Shown one piece after another: positions 47,728-57,182 of a DNA stretch of 64,000 nt (its first letter is position 1; each line of letters opens with the position of its first letter). The translations under genes and the position numbers were made by a program. Source of the stretch: Variovorax paradoxus (GTDB lineage Bacteria > Pseudomonadota > Gammaproteobacteria > Burkholderiales > Burkholderiaceae_C); assembly GCF_030815855.1 (NCBI RefSeq), contig NZ_JAUSXG010000001.1, positions 4,464,001-4,528,000 on the forward strand, written 5' to 3'. The notes under the pieces were generated by a model. It saw only the letters and a program-made list of their open reading frames with translations. It was not told the DNA's origin and did no database searches.

Positions 47728-49908
47728 ATGAAGCCTTCTTCTCAAAACAACCCTGGCCCGCGCCAGCTCTGGCCCCTGTCTCTGCTGGCCGGCGCCGCGT
47801 TTGCGTCGCTGTCGGGCGCCGCCCTCGCGCAAAGCGCGTCGAGTGCCGAAGGAGGCACGCTGCCCGCGGTGAACGTCAGCGCCGAAGAGGAGAAAGGCTA
47901 CTCGCCATCGTCCGGCAGCACCGCCACCAAGAGCAGCGCGCCGCTGCGGGACGTTCCGCAGGCCATCAACGTGCTGTCCGAACAACTGCTGCGCGACCAG
48001 GGTGCGGTCTCGATGCAGGACGCCCTGCGCAACGCACCGGGCGTGAGCTTCAACCATGGCGACGGCCAGCGCGACCAGGTCGTGATCCGCGGCTTCAGCG
48101 CCATTTCCGACTGGTTCGTCGACGGCGTGCGCGACGACGCGCTGTACTTCCGCGACCTGTCCGACACCGAGCGCATCGAGGTGCTCAAGGGTCCGGCGGC
48201 CGTGCTCTACGGCCGCGGCTCCTCGGGCGGACTGATCAACCGCGTGACCAAGAAACCGGTGTTCGACCGCCCTTTCGGAGAAGTCTCGGTAGGCCTGGGC
48301 AGCCATGACTACAAGCGCGCCACGGCCGACCTGAACACGCCCATCGGCGAGAACATGGCATTCCGCCTGAACGTGGCACGCGAGAAGTCCGACAGCTACC
48401 GCGACCAGCAGTTCACCGACCGCTACAACATCGCGCCCTCGCTCGCGATCAAGTTCACGCCGCAGACCGACCTGCTGCTGCAGTACACGACCCTGCGCGA
48501 CCAGCGCCTGACCGACTTCGGGATTCCGGCGCTCAACGGCCGCCCGGTCGACGTGCCCATCGGCGCGTACTACGGCTCCGCACATGGCCGGCGCGACGAC
48601 ACCGTGACCAGCCAGGTGCAGACCTTCACCGCCACGTTGAACCACCGCTTCAGCGATGCGCTCAGCCTGCGCAACACCACGCGCTACTCGAGCTACCACC
48701 TCGACCGCAACAACACCCTGCCCAGCGGCACCACCGACCCGGTGCGCCTCACGGTCGGACGCACGCGCGGCTTCGTCGACCGCGACGAGAGCGGCTGGTT
48801 CAACCAGACCGACCTGACCTGGCGCAACGAGCTCGGCGGCTTCAAGCAGGAGTGGCTGGTCGGCGCCGAGTTCGGCGTGCAACGCAAGCGCCTGTACACC
48901 GTCTCCTCGGCCACCGGAGCCCAGCGGGTGAGCCTTTTCAACCCGGTGGCGGACCCGCTGCCGATTCCCGTCGCGAGCTATCTCGCGGACAGCGCGATCC
49001 CGAGCAACAGCGAGTTCAACACCGCGGCGCTGTACTTCCAGGACCAGATCACGCTGGCGCCGCAATGGAAGGCGCTGCTCGGCGGACGCTACGACGTGTT
49101 CAAGCAGGACACGAGCTTCGAGCGCAAGCTCGCGCCGCTGGAGCGCACCGACCGCAAGTTCAGCCCGCGCGCCGGCCTGGTGTGGCAGCCCGACGCCGTG
49201 CAGTCCTACTACGTGTCGTACAGCCGCTCGTTCCAGCCCTCGGGCGAGAACTTTGCGCTGTCTGCCAGCAACCTCGACAACGCGCCCGAGATCACGGCCA
49301 ACAAGGAGATCGGCGCGAAGTTCGACCTGCTGGACGGCAACCTGAATTTCACGACCGCGCTGTTCAACCTGGAGCGCTCCGGCATCAAGAACACCGACCC
49401 GAACAACCCGCGCCGACAGATCAACGTCGGCACGCAGCGCACCAACGGCCTGGAGCTCGCGCTCAACGGCCGCCTGCCCGGCCGCTGGGACGTGAGCGCA
49501 GGCTATGCGTACCTCGACGCCAAGATGACGAAGTCGCTCGCCACCGTGAGCTCGCTGCAGCTGCCGGTGGGCGCCGCGATTCCCCTGCAGGGCAAGACCG
49601 CCGCGCTCACGCCGCGCCACTCGGCGTTCGTGTGGGCCATGAAGGACCTCGGCCATGGCTTCAGCGCCGGCGGCGGCCTGAACTACGTCAGCGCGCGCTA
49701 TGCCTCGCTGAGCAATCTCGTGACGCTGCCTTCCTACCTGACCGCCGACCTCGCGGCGAGCTACAAGACCGAGCGCTACGAGATCGCGCTCAACCTGAAG
49801 AACATCGCGAATCGCAAGTACTACATCTCGGCGCACGGCAGCGTGGACAACCTGATCCTGCCGGGACCGGGCCGCGAAGTGCAGCTGACGCTGCGCGCGA
49901 AGTTCTAG
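47728..49908 (+). CDS. TonB-dependent siderophore receptor (catecholate-type, Fiu-like)
   Basis: 726 residues. A signal peptide (~1-35) ends in ALAQSASS. The plug domain (~60-170) has PLRDVPQAINVLSEQLLRDQ, GVSFNHGDGQRDQVVIRGFSA and VEVLKGPAA-like IEVLKGPAAVLYGRGSSGGLINRV. A 22-strand-type barrel ends RKYYISAHGSVDNLI and REVQLTLRAKF with a terminal Phe. It imports ferric siderophores across the outer membrane using TonB/ExbBD energy; Fiu relatives take monomeric catecholates. Upstream Fur box supports iron control. Its stop overlaps the convergent DUF305 gene. Confidence 0.94.
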   Translation: MKPSSQNNPGPRQLWPLSLLAGAAFASLSGAALAQSASSAEGGTLPAVNVSAEEEKGYSPSSGSTATKSSAPLRDVPQAINVLSEQLLRDQGAVSMQDALRNAPGVSFNHGDGQRDQVVIRGFSAISDWFVDGVRDDALYFRDLSDTERIEVLKGPAAVLYGRGSSGGLINRVTKKPVFDRPFGEVSVGLGSHDYKRATADLNTPIGENMAFRLNVAREKSDSYRDQQFTDRYNIAPSLAIKFTPQTDLLLQYTTLRDQRLTDFGIPALNGRPVDVPIGAYYGSAHGRRDDTVTSQVQTFTATLNHRFSDALSLRNTTRYSSYHLDRNNTLPSGTTDPVRLTVGRTRGFVDRDESGWFNQTDLTWRNELGGFKQEWLVGAEFGVQRKRLYTVSSATGAQRVSLFNPVADPLPIPVASYLADSAIPSNSEFNTAALYFQDQITLAPQWKALLGGRYDVFKQDTSFERKLAPLERTDRKFSPRAGLVWQPDAVQSYYVSYSRSFQPSGENFALSASNLDNAPEITANKEIGAKFDLLDGNLNFTTALFNLERSGIKNTDPNNPRRQINVGTQRTNGLELALNGRLPGRWDVSAGYAYLDAKMTKSLATVSSLQLPVGAAIPLQGKTAALTPRHSAFVWAMKDLGHGFSAGGGLNYVSARYASLSNLVTLPSYLTADLAASYKTERYEIALNLKNIANRKYYISAHGSVDNLILPGPGREVQLTLRAKF

Positions 49909-50405
49909 GTGCCAGCGAGCCCCGGCGCAGCGAGTCTCTTCCGGATGGCATTCATCTGTTCGATCTCGCCGCGTTGAGAGCTTGAAATCTGCTGGCACAG
50001 CTTCACCAGCTCGGGATCTTTCAGTTGGGCTTCGCGGCACATGAGGATTGCGCCCGAGTGATGCGGCACCATCGAGGCGATGAACTGGCCATCGCCTATC
50101 AGGCTCTGCTGCCGCGTACCTGCCAGGGCGGCGACAAACAGCACCGCGAGCCCGACCTGGAGTGCGCCGTTGAGCGCCTTGCTGCGGTACATCCCCCGCA
50201 TCGTTGCCAGCATGATGATCCCCATGGGCGCCACCATGGTGAGCGCCATGTAGAACATGTTGAGGTTGTTCCGGAAGTCGCCCCAGCCGTCGATCATGGA
50301 AAACATCACGAAGTACATGACGATGAGGCTGAGCAGCATGTTCACCGCAAACATCATGTAGGGGTGCGTGCCCCCGTGCTGCGGGGCATGGCCTTGACGT
50401 TCCAT
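49905..50405 (-). CDS. DUF305 membrane protein
   Basis: 166 residues from ATG 50405, which has AGGAGAA six bases upstream. Three hydrophobic helices (~20-42, ~50-75, ~85-105), then the DUF305 motif FIASMVPHHSGAILMCREA and LCQQISSSQRGEIEQM. DUF305 proteins are often found near copper or metal-handling genes; function unproven. The His-His motif may bind metal (inference). Confidence 0.88.
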   Translation of the reverse strand: MERQGHAPQHGGTHPYMMFAVNMLLSLIVMYFVMFSMIDGWGDFRNNLNMFYMALTMVAPMGIIMLATMRGMYRSKALNGALQVGLAVLFVAALAGTRQQSLIGDGQFIASMVPHHSGAILMCREAQLKDPELVKLCQQISSSQRGEIEQMNAIRKRLAAPGLAGT

Positions 50406-50536
50406 CGCGTTCTCCTTGTCCTGGGAGCTGAGTGACCGGACGGATATGTTCGGCTCTTGGCAAGCCCCTTCCGCGTGCGCGGAATTCACGCCTCCCGCGA
50501 CCGCACCCGAGCCGATCGGGGGCTCGCGTGCGAAGC

Positions 50537-51364
50537 TCAGGGCAAGGGCTGCGTGTTGGCCGTGTCCAGCGGCAGGCGCGACACCTCGGCCAGCAACAAC
50601 GCAAGCTGCTGCGCGGCCGCGTCAATCACCGCCTGGCCGCGTGGCGCGGTCGCGGCCGCTGCATTGCCGGCCGCGCCCTCTGCGTTGTAGTCCTCCATGG
50701 CCCAGCCCAGCTTGGCGCTCTTGCCGTTGCCGAGAATCGCGTAGTCGGCCGCGCGCTGTTCGGAGGTGGAGCGGAAGTTCCTCGCCTCGCCCATGCGCAC
50801 CTGCTGCGGCGCCAGCGCCAGCATCATCGAGGTTTCGATATCGCCCGCATGCACGCCGAAGCGGTGCTCGTCGGCACCGAACTGCGCGCCCGCAGCGCCC
50901 AGCGGAAGATTGAACCAGCTCACGCTGTAGACGATGAGCCCGTGCGCCGCGCGCAGCTCGCGCGCCACGATGTCCATCGCACCCACATGACCGCCGTGCG
51001 CATTGAACAGCACCAGCTTCTTCACGCCGGCGCGCGCCACGCCGGCGCCGATTTCCTTCCACATGCGGATCACGGTCTCGGCCGACAGCGAGAGCGTGCC
51101 CGCAAAGCGCGCGTGCTCGGGGCTCAGGCCGATCTGCTGGGTGGGCAGGAACAGCACGGGCAACGCGGCCGGCAGCAGCGGCAGCGCCGCGGCCACGATG
51201 CCGTCGGCCAGAACGGTGTCCACGCCCAGCGGCAGATGGGGCCCGTGCTGCTCGGTGGCGCCGAGCGGCAACACCGCGACGGTCGCTGCCACATCGAGCG
51301 CCGCGAAGTCGCGCGTCGTCAGTTGAGACCAGTGGCGGGGCAGGGATACAGGGGATGCGTTCAT
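50537..51364 (-). CDS. Creatininase-family protein
   Basis: 275 residues. Metal-dependent amidohydrolase-like fold: LPLGATEQHGPHLPLGVDT (Glu/His metal ligands), NAHGGHVGAMDIVARELR and HRFGVHAGDIETSMMLALAP. Family members act on creatinine or on lactam/formamide substrates such as FAPy; substrate here unknown. Stands alone, divergent from the SDR gene by 81 bases. Confidence 0.9.
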   Translation of the reverse strand: MNASPVSLPRHWSQLTTRDFAALDVAATVAVLPLGATEQHGPHLPLGVDTVLADGIVAAALPLLPAALPVLFLPTQQIGLSPEHARFAGTLSLSAETVIRMWKEIGAGVARAGVKKLVLFNAHGGHVGAMDIVARELRAAHGLIVYSVSWFNLPLGAAGAQFGADEHRFGVHAGDIETSMMLALAPQQVRMGEARNFRSTSEQRAADYAILGNGKSAKLGWAMEDYNAEGAAGNAAAATAPRGQAVIDAAAQQLALLLAEVSRLPLDTANTQPLP

Positions 51365-51445
51365 CCGCCGATCTTAGAGCGGTGATTCAATCCACGCGAC
51401 CCCGCCACCGCACGGCTTTTTTCTTCACGACACAAGGACTCTCAC

Positions 51446-52243
51446 ATGGATCTCCAGCTCCAGGACCGGCACGTTCTCATCACCGGCGGCAGCAAGGGCA
51501 TCGGCCTGGCCTGCGCGCTGGGCTTCCTGCGCGAGGGCGCGCGCGTGAGCCTTGTCTCGCGCGATCTGCAGAACCTGGAGCAGGGCCGCAAGACGCTGGT
51601 CGAGGCGTTTGCACAGGCCGACGGCCGGGTCTCGGTGCATGCCGCCGACCTCAAGAATCCCGCAAGCGCCGTGGCCGCGCTCGATACGGCCGAGCAGGCC
51701 TTCGGCCCGGTCGACGTGCTGGTGAATTCCGCCGGCGCCGCGCGCCGCACGCCGCCCGACGAATTGAACGCCGCCGCCTGGCACGACGCGATGGACGCCA
51801 AGTACTTCACCTACATCCACATGATCGATCCGGTGGTCAAGCGCATGGGCCAACGCGGCCAGGGAGCCATCGTCAACGTGATTGGCCAGGGCGGCAAGGT
51901 GGCGAGCCCGGTTCACATGGCGGGCGGCGCGGCCAACGCGGCGCTGATGCTGGTGAGCGCCGGCATGGCCGCGGCCTATGCGGCCAAGGGCGTGCGCGTG
52001 AACGCAGTGAACCCCGGCCTCACGCTGACCGAACGGCTGCAGGAAGGCATGAAGGCGGATGCAAAGCTGCAAGGCATCGGCAGCGACGAGGCGTTGCAGC
52101 GCGCCAAGGCAAGGCTGCCGCTCGGGCGCATTGCGGCGCCTGAAGAAATTGCGAACGCAGTCGTGTTTCTCGCGTCGCCGAAGGCGAGCTACATCACCGG
52201 CGCCATCGTGGCGATGGACGGCGCCGTCACGCCCATGATCTAA
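51446..52243 (+). CDS. Classical SDR-family oxidoreductase
   Basis: 265 residues. NAD(P)-binding VLITGGSKGIGLACALGFLREGA, NSAGAARRTPPDE, and C-terminal PEEIANAVVFLASPKASYITGAIVAMDGAVTP. The usual YxxxK is not present: the region reads GQGGKVASPVHMAGGAANAALM, so the catalytic Tyr and Lys are replaced by His/Met and Ala/Asn. It may be catalytically altered or use another residue. Overlaps the convergent LysR stop by 4 bases. Confidence 0.85.
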   Translation: MDLQLQDRHVLITGGSKGIGLACALGFLREGARVSLVSRDLQNLEQGRKTLVEAFAQADGRVSVHAADLKNPASAVAALDTAEQAFGPVDVLVNSAGAARRTPPDELNAAAWHDAMDAKYFTYIHMIDPVVKRMGQRGQGAIVNVIGQGGKVASPVHMAGGAANAALMLVSAGMAAAYAAKGVRVNAVNPGLTLTERLQEGMKADAKLQGIGSDEALQRAKARLPLGRIAAPEEIANAVVFLASPKASYITGAIVAMDGAVTPMI

Positions 52244-53151
52244 GCCACGGGCGCCGTCAGCGCGTCGAACTTCGCGGCCAGGAAGTCCACCAGCGCCCTC
52301 ACGCGCGCCGGCACGAAGCGGCCGCTCGGCATCAGTGCGTGCAGCGGATAGGGCTCGGTGTCCCACTCGGGCAGCAGGTGCACCAGCCGGCCGGCCGCGG
52401 TGTCGTTGCGCACGTCGAGCGCCGACTTCAGCGTGATGCCGTAGCCCGCCACCGCCCACTCGCGCGCGAGCGAGGCATCGTCCACGCTGCGGTCGCCTTT
52501 CACGCGCACTTCGGTCCATTGGCCGTTCTGCGCGAAGCGCCAGGTGCGGTGGCGGCGCCCCCCGCGGTCGAAGGTGAGGCAGTTGTGGTGCACCAGGTCT
52601 TGCGGCGTCGTCGGTGCGCCATGGCGGCGCAGATAGCCGGGCGACGCAGTGAGCAACGGGCTGGTCATGGCAAACGGCCGCGCCACCAGCCGCGAATCGG
52701 CCAGCGCCCCGTAGCGCAGCGCCACGTCGACCTCGTCGCGGGTCACGTCCAGCAGCCGGTCGCCGACGGACAGCGACAGCTGCACGCCCGGATGCAACGC
52801 AAGGAATTCATCGAACCAGGGCAGCAGCGTGCTGCGCGTGAGGTCCGACGGGGCGGCCACGCGCAGGGTGCCGACCAGCTCGCCGCGGTCGGCCGTGACC
52901 AGCGATTCACCCTCGTCCAGCAGCTCGAAGGCGCGCACCGCGTAGTCGAGCAGCGTCTGGCCCTGCGATGTCAGGCGCATGGCGCGGGTCGAGCGCTCGA
53001 ACAGCCGCGCGCCGAGCTGCGTTTCCAGCCGCTTGAGCGTGGCGCTGGCGGCGGCGGGCGTCATGCCCAGGGCGTGCGCCGCCGCGGTGAGCGTGCCGCC
53101 GCGCGCGGTCTGCACCAGCACCTGCAGGTCCGAGAGATTTTCAATCTTCAT
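52240..53151 (-). CDS. LysR-family transcriptional regulator
   Basis: 303 residues. N-terminal HTH (DLQVLVQTARGGTLTAAAHALGMTPAAASATLKRLE) then the periplasmic-binding-like effector domain (~90-295). Resembles the CrgA/DsdC-like group with LTFDRGGRRHRTWRF. Divergent from the zinc-type dehydrogenase 86 bases away, which it probably regulates; effector unknown. Confidence 0.92.
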   Translation of the reverse strand: MKIENLSDLQVLVQTARGGTLTAAAHALGMTPAAASATLKRLETQLGARLFERSTRAMRLTSQGQTLLDYAVRAFELLDEGESLVTADRGELVGTLRVAAPSDLTRSTLLPWFDEFLALHPGVQLSLSVGDRLLDVTRDEVDVALRYGALADSRLVARPFAMTSPLLTASPGYLRRHGAPTTPQDLVHHNCLTFDRGGRRHRTWRFAQNGQWTEVRVKGDRSVDDASLAREWAVAGYGITLKSALDVRNDTAAGRLVHLLPEWDTEPYPLHALMPSGRFVPARVRALVDFLAAKFDALTAPVA

Positions 53152-53237
53152 TTGAAAGTGTTGCTGATTCAGGCGGTCTTATCAATTTTCGGTTGCCATC
53201 CTACAGTCGAGCCATCATTCAAGAAAGGTCCTTCGAA

Positions 53238-54248
53238 ATGAAAGCCATCGGCTACTACCAATCCCTTGCCATCGACCACCTCGAGTCGCTGCAGGACATC
53301 GAACTGCCCGCGCCCGCGGTCGGCCCGCGCGACCTGCTGGTGCGCGTGAAGGCCATCTCGGTCAATCCGGTCGACACCAAGGTCCGCAAGAACATGGCGC
53401 CCGAGGCCGGCCAGGCCAAGGTGCTGGGCTGGGACGCCGCGGGCACGGTCGAGGCCATCGGCGCCGGGGTGAAGAACTTCAAGGTCGGCGACCGCGTGTA
53501 CTACGCCGGCTCGATCATGCGGCCCGGCACCAGTTCCGAACTGCACGCGGTCGACGAGCGCATCGCGGCCCTGGCGCCCACCAGCCTCGACGATGCCCAG
53601 GCCGCCGCGCTGCCGCTGACCACCATCACTGCCTACGAGCTGCTGTTCGACCGCCTCAAGGTGCTGAAGGGCGGTGGCGCGGGGCAGACGCTGCTCGTCA
53701 CCGGCGGCGCCGGCGGCGTGGGGTCGATCCTGATCCAGCTCGCGCGCCAGCTCACGCAGCTGCGCGTGGTGGCCACGGCCTCGCGCGCCGAGACGCGGGC
53801 CTGGTGCCTGGCGCTCGGTGCGCATGCGGTCATCGACCATTCGAAGCCGCTCGCGGTCGAGCTCAAGGCCGCGGGCATCGGCGAGGTCGACATGGTCGCG
53901 AGCCTCACGCAGACCGGCCAGCACTATGCGCAGATCATCGAAAGCCTCAAGCCCCAGGGCCAGCTCGCGGTGATCGACGACCTGCCGACGCTCGACGCGA
54001 TGCCGCTCAAGACCAAGTGCATCTCGCTGCATTGGGAAATGATGTTCACGCGCTCGCGCTTCGAAACGCCGGACATCGCCGAGCAGGGCGCGCTGCTGGC
54101 CGAGGTGGCGGCGCTGGTCGATTCAGGCCGCATCCGCACCACCGCGAATGCCAGCTTCGGAACCATCAACGCCGCGAACCTCAGGAAGGCGCATGCGCTG
54201 ATCGAGAGCGGCACCGCGCAGGGCAAGGTGGTGCTCGCGGGGTTCTGA
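53238..54248 (+). CDS. Zinc-type alcohol dehydrogenase-like / quinone oxidoreductase (MDR family)
   Basis: 336 residues from ATG 53238. MDR fold: GWDAAGTVEAIGAGVKNFKVGDRVYYAG, TAYELLFDRL, and LLVTGGAGGVGSILIQLARQL. No structural-zinc cysteine cluster is visible, which favours the quinone-reductase (QOR/YhdH/ZADH_1) branch. Reduces quinones or enals with NADPH. Likely controlled by the adjacent LysR. Confidence 0.9.
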   Translation: MKAIGYYQSLAIDHLESLQDIELPAPAVGPRDLLVRVKAISVNPVDTKVRKNMAPEAGQAKVLGWDAAGTVEAIGAGVKNFKVGDRVYYAGSIMRPGTSSELHAVDERIAALAPTSLDDAQAAALPLTTITAYELLFDRLKVLKGGGAGQTLLVTGGAGGVGSILIQLARQLTQLRVVATASRAETRAWCLALGAHAVIDHSKPLAVELKAAGIGEVDMVASLTQTGQHYAQIIESLKPQGQLAVIDDLPTLDAMPLKTKCISLHWEMMFTRSRFETPDIAEQGALLAEVAALVDSGRIRTTANASFGTINAANLRKAHALIESGTAQGKVVLAGF

Positions 54249-54273
54249 ACACCATCTGCGCACAATCGGCCGC

Positions 54274-54849
54274 ATGGCCGACCGTATCACCCAACCTCCG
54301 ATCGAATTCGAAACGTCGCGCCTTCGGTTGCGGCAATGGCGCGAGAGCGATCGCTCGCCCTTTGCCGCGCTTGCTGCCGATCCTGAAGTCATGGCGTTCC
54401 TGCTGCCGGTTCCCACGCGGGCCGACAGCGACGCATTGGTCGAGCGCTTCAAGACGCGCATCGACGAGAACGGCTGGGGCTTCTGGGCCGTCGAGCACAA
54501 GGACTCGGGCGAATTTGCCGGCTTCACCGGCCTCAACGTGCCGGTGGCCACGCTGCCCTTCTCGCCCTGCGTGGAGATCGGCTGGCGCTTCGCAAGAAAG
54601 TGGTGGGGCCAGGGGCTCGCGAGCGAGGCTGCGCGCGGCGCGCTGCAGGCCGGCTTCGAACGGCTCGGCTTCGACGAGATCGTGGCGTTCACGGCCGTCG
54701 GCAACCTTCGGTCGGCAGCCGTGATGGAACGCATCGGCATGCATGAAGACACGGCCGGCGCCTTCGACCATCCGGCCGTGCCCGAGGGCCACGCGCTGCG
54801 CCGGCATCGGCTTTACCGCATCGGCCGCCCTCCGCAACAACGCCGATAA
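54274..54849 (+). CDS. GNAT-family N-acetyltransferase (RimJ/RimL-like)
   Basis: 191 residues. Opens IEFETSRLRLRQWRESDRSPFAAL; acetyl-CoA site in EIGWRFARKWWGQGLASEAA; closes VGNLRSAAVMERIGMHEDT. Acetylates an amine; the RimJ-like pattern suggests a protein N terminus or a small molecule. 25 bases after the dehydrogenase. Confidence 0.9.
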   Translation: MADRITQPPIEFETSRLRLRQWRESDRSPFAALAADPEVMAFLLPVPTRADSDALVERFKTRIDENGWGFWAVEHKDSGEFAGFTGLNVPVATLPFSPCVEIGWRFARKWWGQGLASEAARGALQAGFERLGFDEIVAFTAVGNLRSAAVMERIGMHEDTAGAFDHPAVPEGHALRRHRLYRIGRPPQQRR

Positions 54850-54868
54850 CCGCGAACGGCGCTGGCCG

Positions 54869-56245
54869 CTACTGCGCGGCCGACACGCGCCAGACCGCGT
54901 TGCCCACGTCGTCGGCCACCAGCAGCGCGCCGCTCTTGTCGAGTGCCACCCCGACCGGCCGGCCCTGCGCCTTTTCGTCGGCCGAGAGAAAACCGGTCAG
55001 CACATCGACCGGCGGGCCGCTCGGCTTGCCACTGGTGAACGGCACGAACACCACCTTGTAGCCGGACTTGGGCTTGCGGTTCCACGAGCCGTGCTCGCCG
55101 ACGAAGGCGCCGCTCGCAAATTTGGAAGGCATGCCGCGGCCGTCCGAAAAGACAAGGCCGAGGGGCGCGACATGCGAGCCGAGCGCGTAGTCGGGCGCAA
55201 TGGCCTTGGCGACCATTTCAGGGTTCGGCGGAGTGACGCGCGTGTCCACATGGCCGCCGTAATAGCTCCAGGGCCAACCGTAGAAGGCGCCCTCCTTCAC
55301 GGAGGTCAGGTAGTCCGGCACCAGGTCGCTGCCGATTTCGTCGCGCTCGTTGACCACGGTCCACAGCGCCTTGGTCTCGGGGTGCCACGCCAGGCCGTTG
55401 GGGTTCCGCAGGCCGCTTGCGAACAGGCGCTTCTCGCCGCTCTTCACATCGACCTCCCAGATGGCGGCACGGCCTTCTTCGGCGGCGAGTCCGTTCTCGC
55501 CGATGTTGCTGTTGGAGCCGACGGTGACATAGAGCTTGGAGCCCTCCGCATTGGCGATCACGTTCTTGGTCCAGTGGTGGTTGATGCCCGCGGGCAGCGG
55601 CGTGACCACGGTGGGCGCCGCGCTGGCCGAGGTCTGGCCTTCGGTGTAGGGCACCTTGACGAGCGCATCGGCATTGGCAATGAAAAGCTCGTTGCCGACC
55701 AGCGCCATGCCATAGGGCGAGCTCAGGCTCGACAGGAACACCTGCTTCACTTCGGCCGCGCCGTCTCCGTCGGCATCGCGCAGCAGCGTGATGCGGTTGG
55801 GGCTGGGCACGCCGGCACCGGCGCGGCTCATGACCTTGTCCATGACCCACTTGCGGATCTTGGCCATCGGGCCGCTGCCGCCGTCGCTGCTGCCCTCGGG
55901 CTTGGGCGGTTTGTTGCTTTCGGCCACCAGCATGTCGCCATTGGGCAGCGTATAGACCCAGCGCGGGTGGTCCAGGCCGCGCGCCAGCGCCTGCACGCGC
56001 AAGCCCGCGGCGGGCTTTGGGGCGGCCGCATCGGCCCACCCGACGGCGGTGGCCACGTTGACGGTGGGAATCAGCGTCTTGTGGGGCTCGGCCAGTTGCG
56101 GGCGCGGCCCGGTCGTGGCTTCGGGCGCCACCTTGGCGGCTTCGCCGCAGCCGGCCAGCGCCAGTGCGGCGGTCAGCGCGGCGGCCGTTGCGGCCGTGGA
56201 GGCCGTCGAGGCCCGCGAGGAAATGGCGATGTCCGGTACCTTCAT
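54869..56245 (-). CDS. L-sorbosone dehydrogenase-like lipoprotein (PQQ/beta-propeller sugar dehydrogenase)
   Basis: 458 residues from ATG 56245. The signal peptide ends in the lipobox LALAGC, so Cys ~34 should be lipid-modified. The six-bladed propeller has repeats such as [58 protein letters not shown] and [18 protein letters not shown]. Periplasmic oxidation of sugar or aldose; true substrate unknown. Divergent from the AlaX gene. Confidence 0.88.
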   Translation of the reverse strand: MKVPDIAISSRASTASTAATAAALTAALALAGCGEAAKVAPEATTGPRPQLAEPHKTLIPTVNVATAVGWADAAAPKPAAGLRVQALARGLDHPRWVYTLPNGDMLVAESNKPPKPEGSSDGGSGPMAKIRKWVMDKVMSRAGAGVPSPNRITLLRDADGDGAAEVKQVFLSSLSSPYGMALVGNELFIANADALVKVPYTEGQTSASAAPTVVTPLPAGINHHWTKNVIANAEGSKLYVTVGSNSNIGENGLAAEEGRAAIWEVDVKSGEKRLFASGLRNPNGLAWHPETKALWTVVNERDEIGSDLVPDYLTSVKEGAFYGWPWSYYGGHVDTRVTPPNPEMVAKAIAPDYALGSHVAPLGLVFSDGRGMPSKFASGAFVGEHGSWNRKPKSGYKVVFVPFTSGKPSGPPVDVLTGFLSADEKAQGRPVGVALDKSGALLVADDVGNAVWRVSAAQ

Positions 56246-56380
56246 TCGCTCTCCTTGGTTGGCGCGGCATACGGGCCGCCTCCGGACAAATCTTGCGGAC
56301 GGCTCCGACATGGGCTGTCGGCCATGGGCGCTTTTTGGCGTGGGCGCACCTCATTCACGCATCACCGCTACCATCGCCGC

Positions 56381-57130
56381 ATGACCGACGACCTGTTCCG
56401 CGCCGACGCCTACCTGCGCACCTGCGAAGCCCGCATCCTGCGCACCGACGAGGCCGGCATCGTGCTGGACCGCACCGTGTTCTATCCGCTGGGTGGCGGG
56501 CAGGCCGGCGACGCCGGCGTGCTGGCGCTGGCCGACGGGCGCGAAGTGGTCATTGCCGACACCCGCAAGGCGAAGGACGAGGAAGGCCAGCCGACCGGCG
56601 AATTCGTTCATGTGCCGGCGCCCGGCCAGGCCGAACTCCTCGCCACGCTGGAACCCGGCAGCGCCGTGACCGCGCGTCTCGATTGGGAGCGCCGCCACCG
56701 GCTGATGCGCTTTCACACGGCCAGCCACCTGCTGTGCCATCTGGTGCCGGTGCCGGTGAACGGCTGCTCGATCACGCCCGACTACGCGCGCATCGACTTC
56801 CACATGACCGATCCGCTCGACAAGGAAGCACTGACCGCCGGCCTCGCGCGGCTGGTGCAAGCGGCCCACCCGCTGACCGTGGGCGCGATCACCGACGAAG
56901 AACTCGACGCCAACCCGGCGCTCGTGAAGAGCATGAGCGTGCAGCCGCCGCGCGGCACGGGCACGGTGCGCACCATCCGCATCGGCGGCGAGGGAGACGC
57001 GCAGATCGACTTCCAGCCCTGCGGCGGCACGCATGTTGCAAACACCGCAGAGATTGGCGCGGTGATGGTCACCAAGATCGAGAAAAAGAGCGCCAACAGC
57101 CGCCGCGTGGTGCTGGGCTGGGCCGCTTGA
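56381..57130 (+). CDS. alaX: AlaX-type alanyl-tRNA editing protein
   Basis: 249 residues. Stand-alone editing domain related to AlaRS: VFYPLGGGQAGDAGVL, the zinc-binding HxxxH in FHTASHLLCHL and CxxxH in CGGTHVANTAEIG. Hydrolyses Ser- or Gly-tRNA-Ala. ATG 56381 starts MTDDLFRADAYL, the conserved beginning. Confidence 0.94.
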   Translation: MTDDLFRADAYLRTCEARILRTDEAGIVLDRTVFYPLGGGQAGDAGVLALADGREVVIADTRKAKDEEGQPTGEFVHVPAPGQAELLATLEPGSAVTARLDWERRHRLMRFHTASHLLCHLVPVPVNGCSITPDYARIDFHMTDPLDKEALTAGLARLVQAAHPLTVGAITDEELDANPALVKSMSVQPPRGTGTVRTIRIGGEGDAQIDFQPCGGTHVANTAEIGAVMVTKIEKKSANSRRVVLGWAA

Positions 57131-57182
57131 GCGACCGAACCGCCCGGAACTTCGCATCGCCCGCCCGCTCCGACTGATCGGC

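Noticed and set aside
47530..50625. Very long open frame (1031 codons) on the - strand across the receptor gene
   Set aside because: It is antisense to the clear TonB receptor, has no recognisable motif, and arises from GC-rich third-position bias. Only its upstream end overlaps real DNA of other genes.
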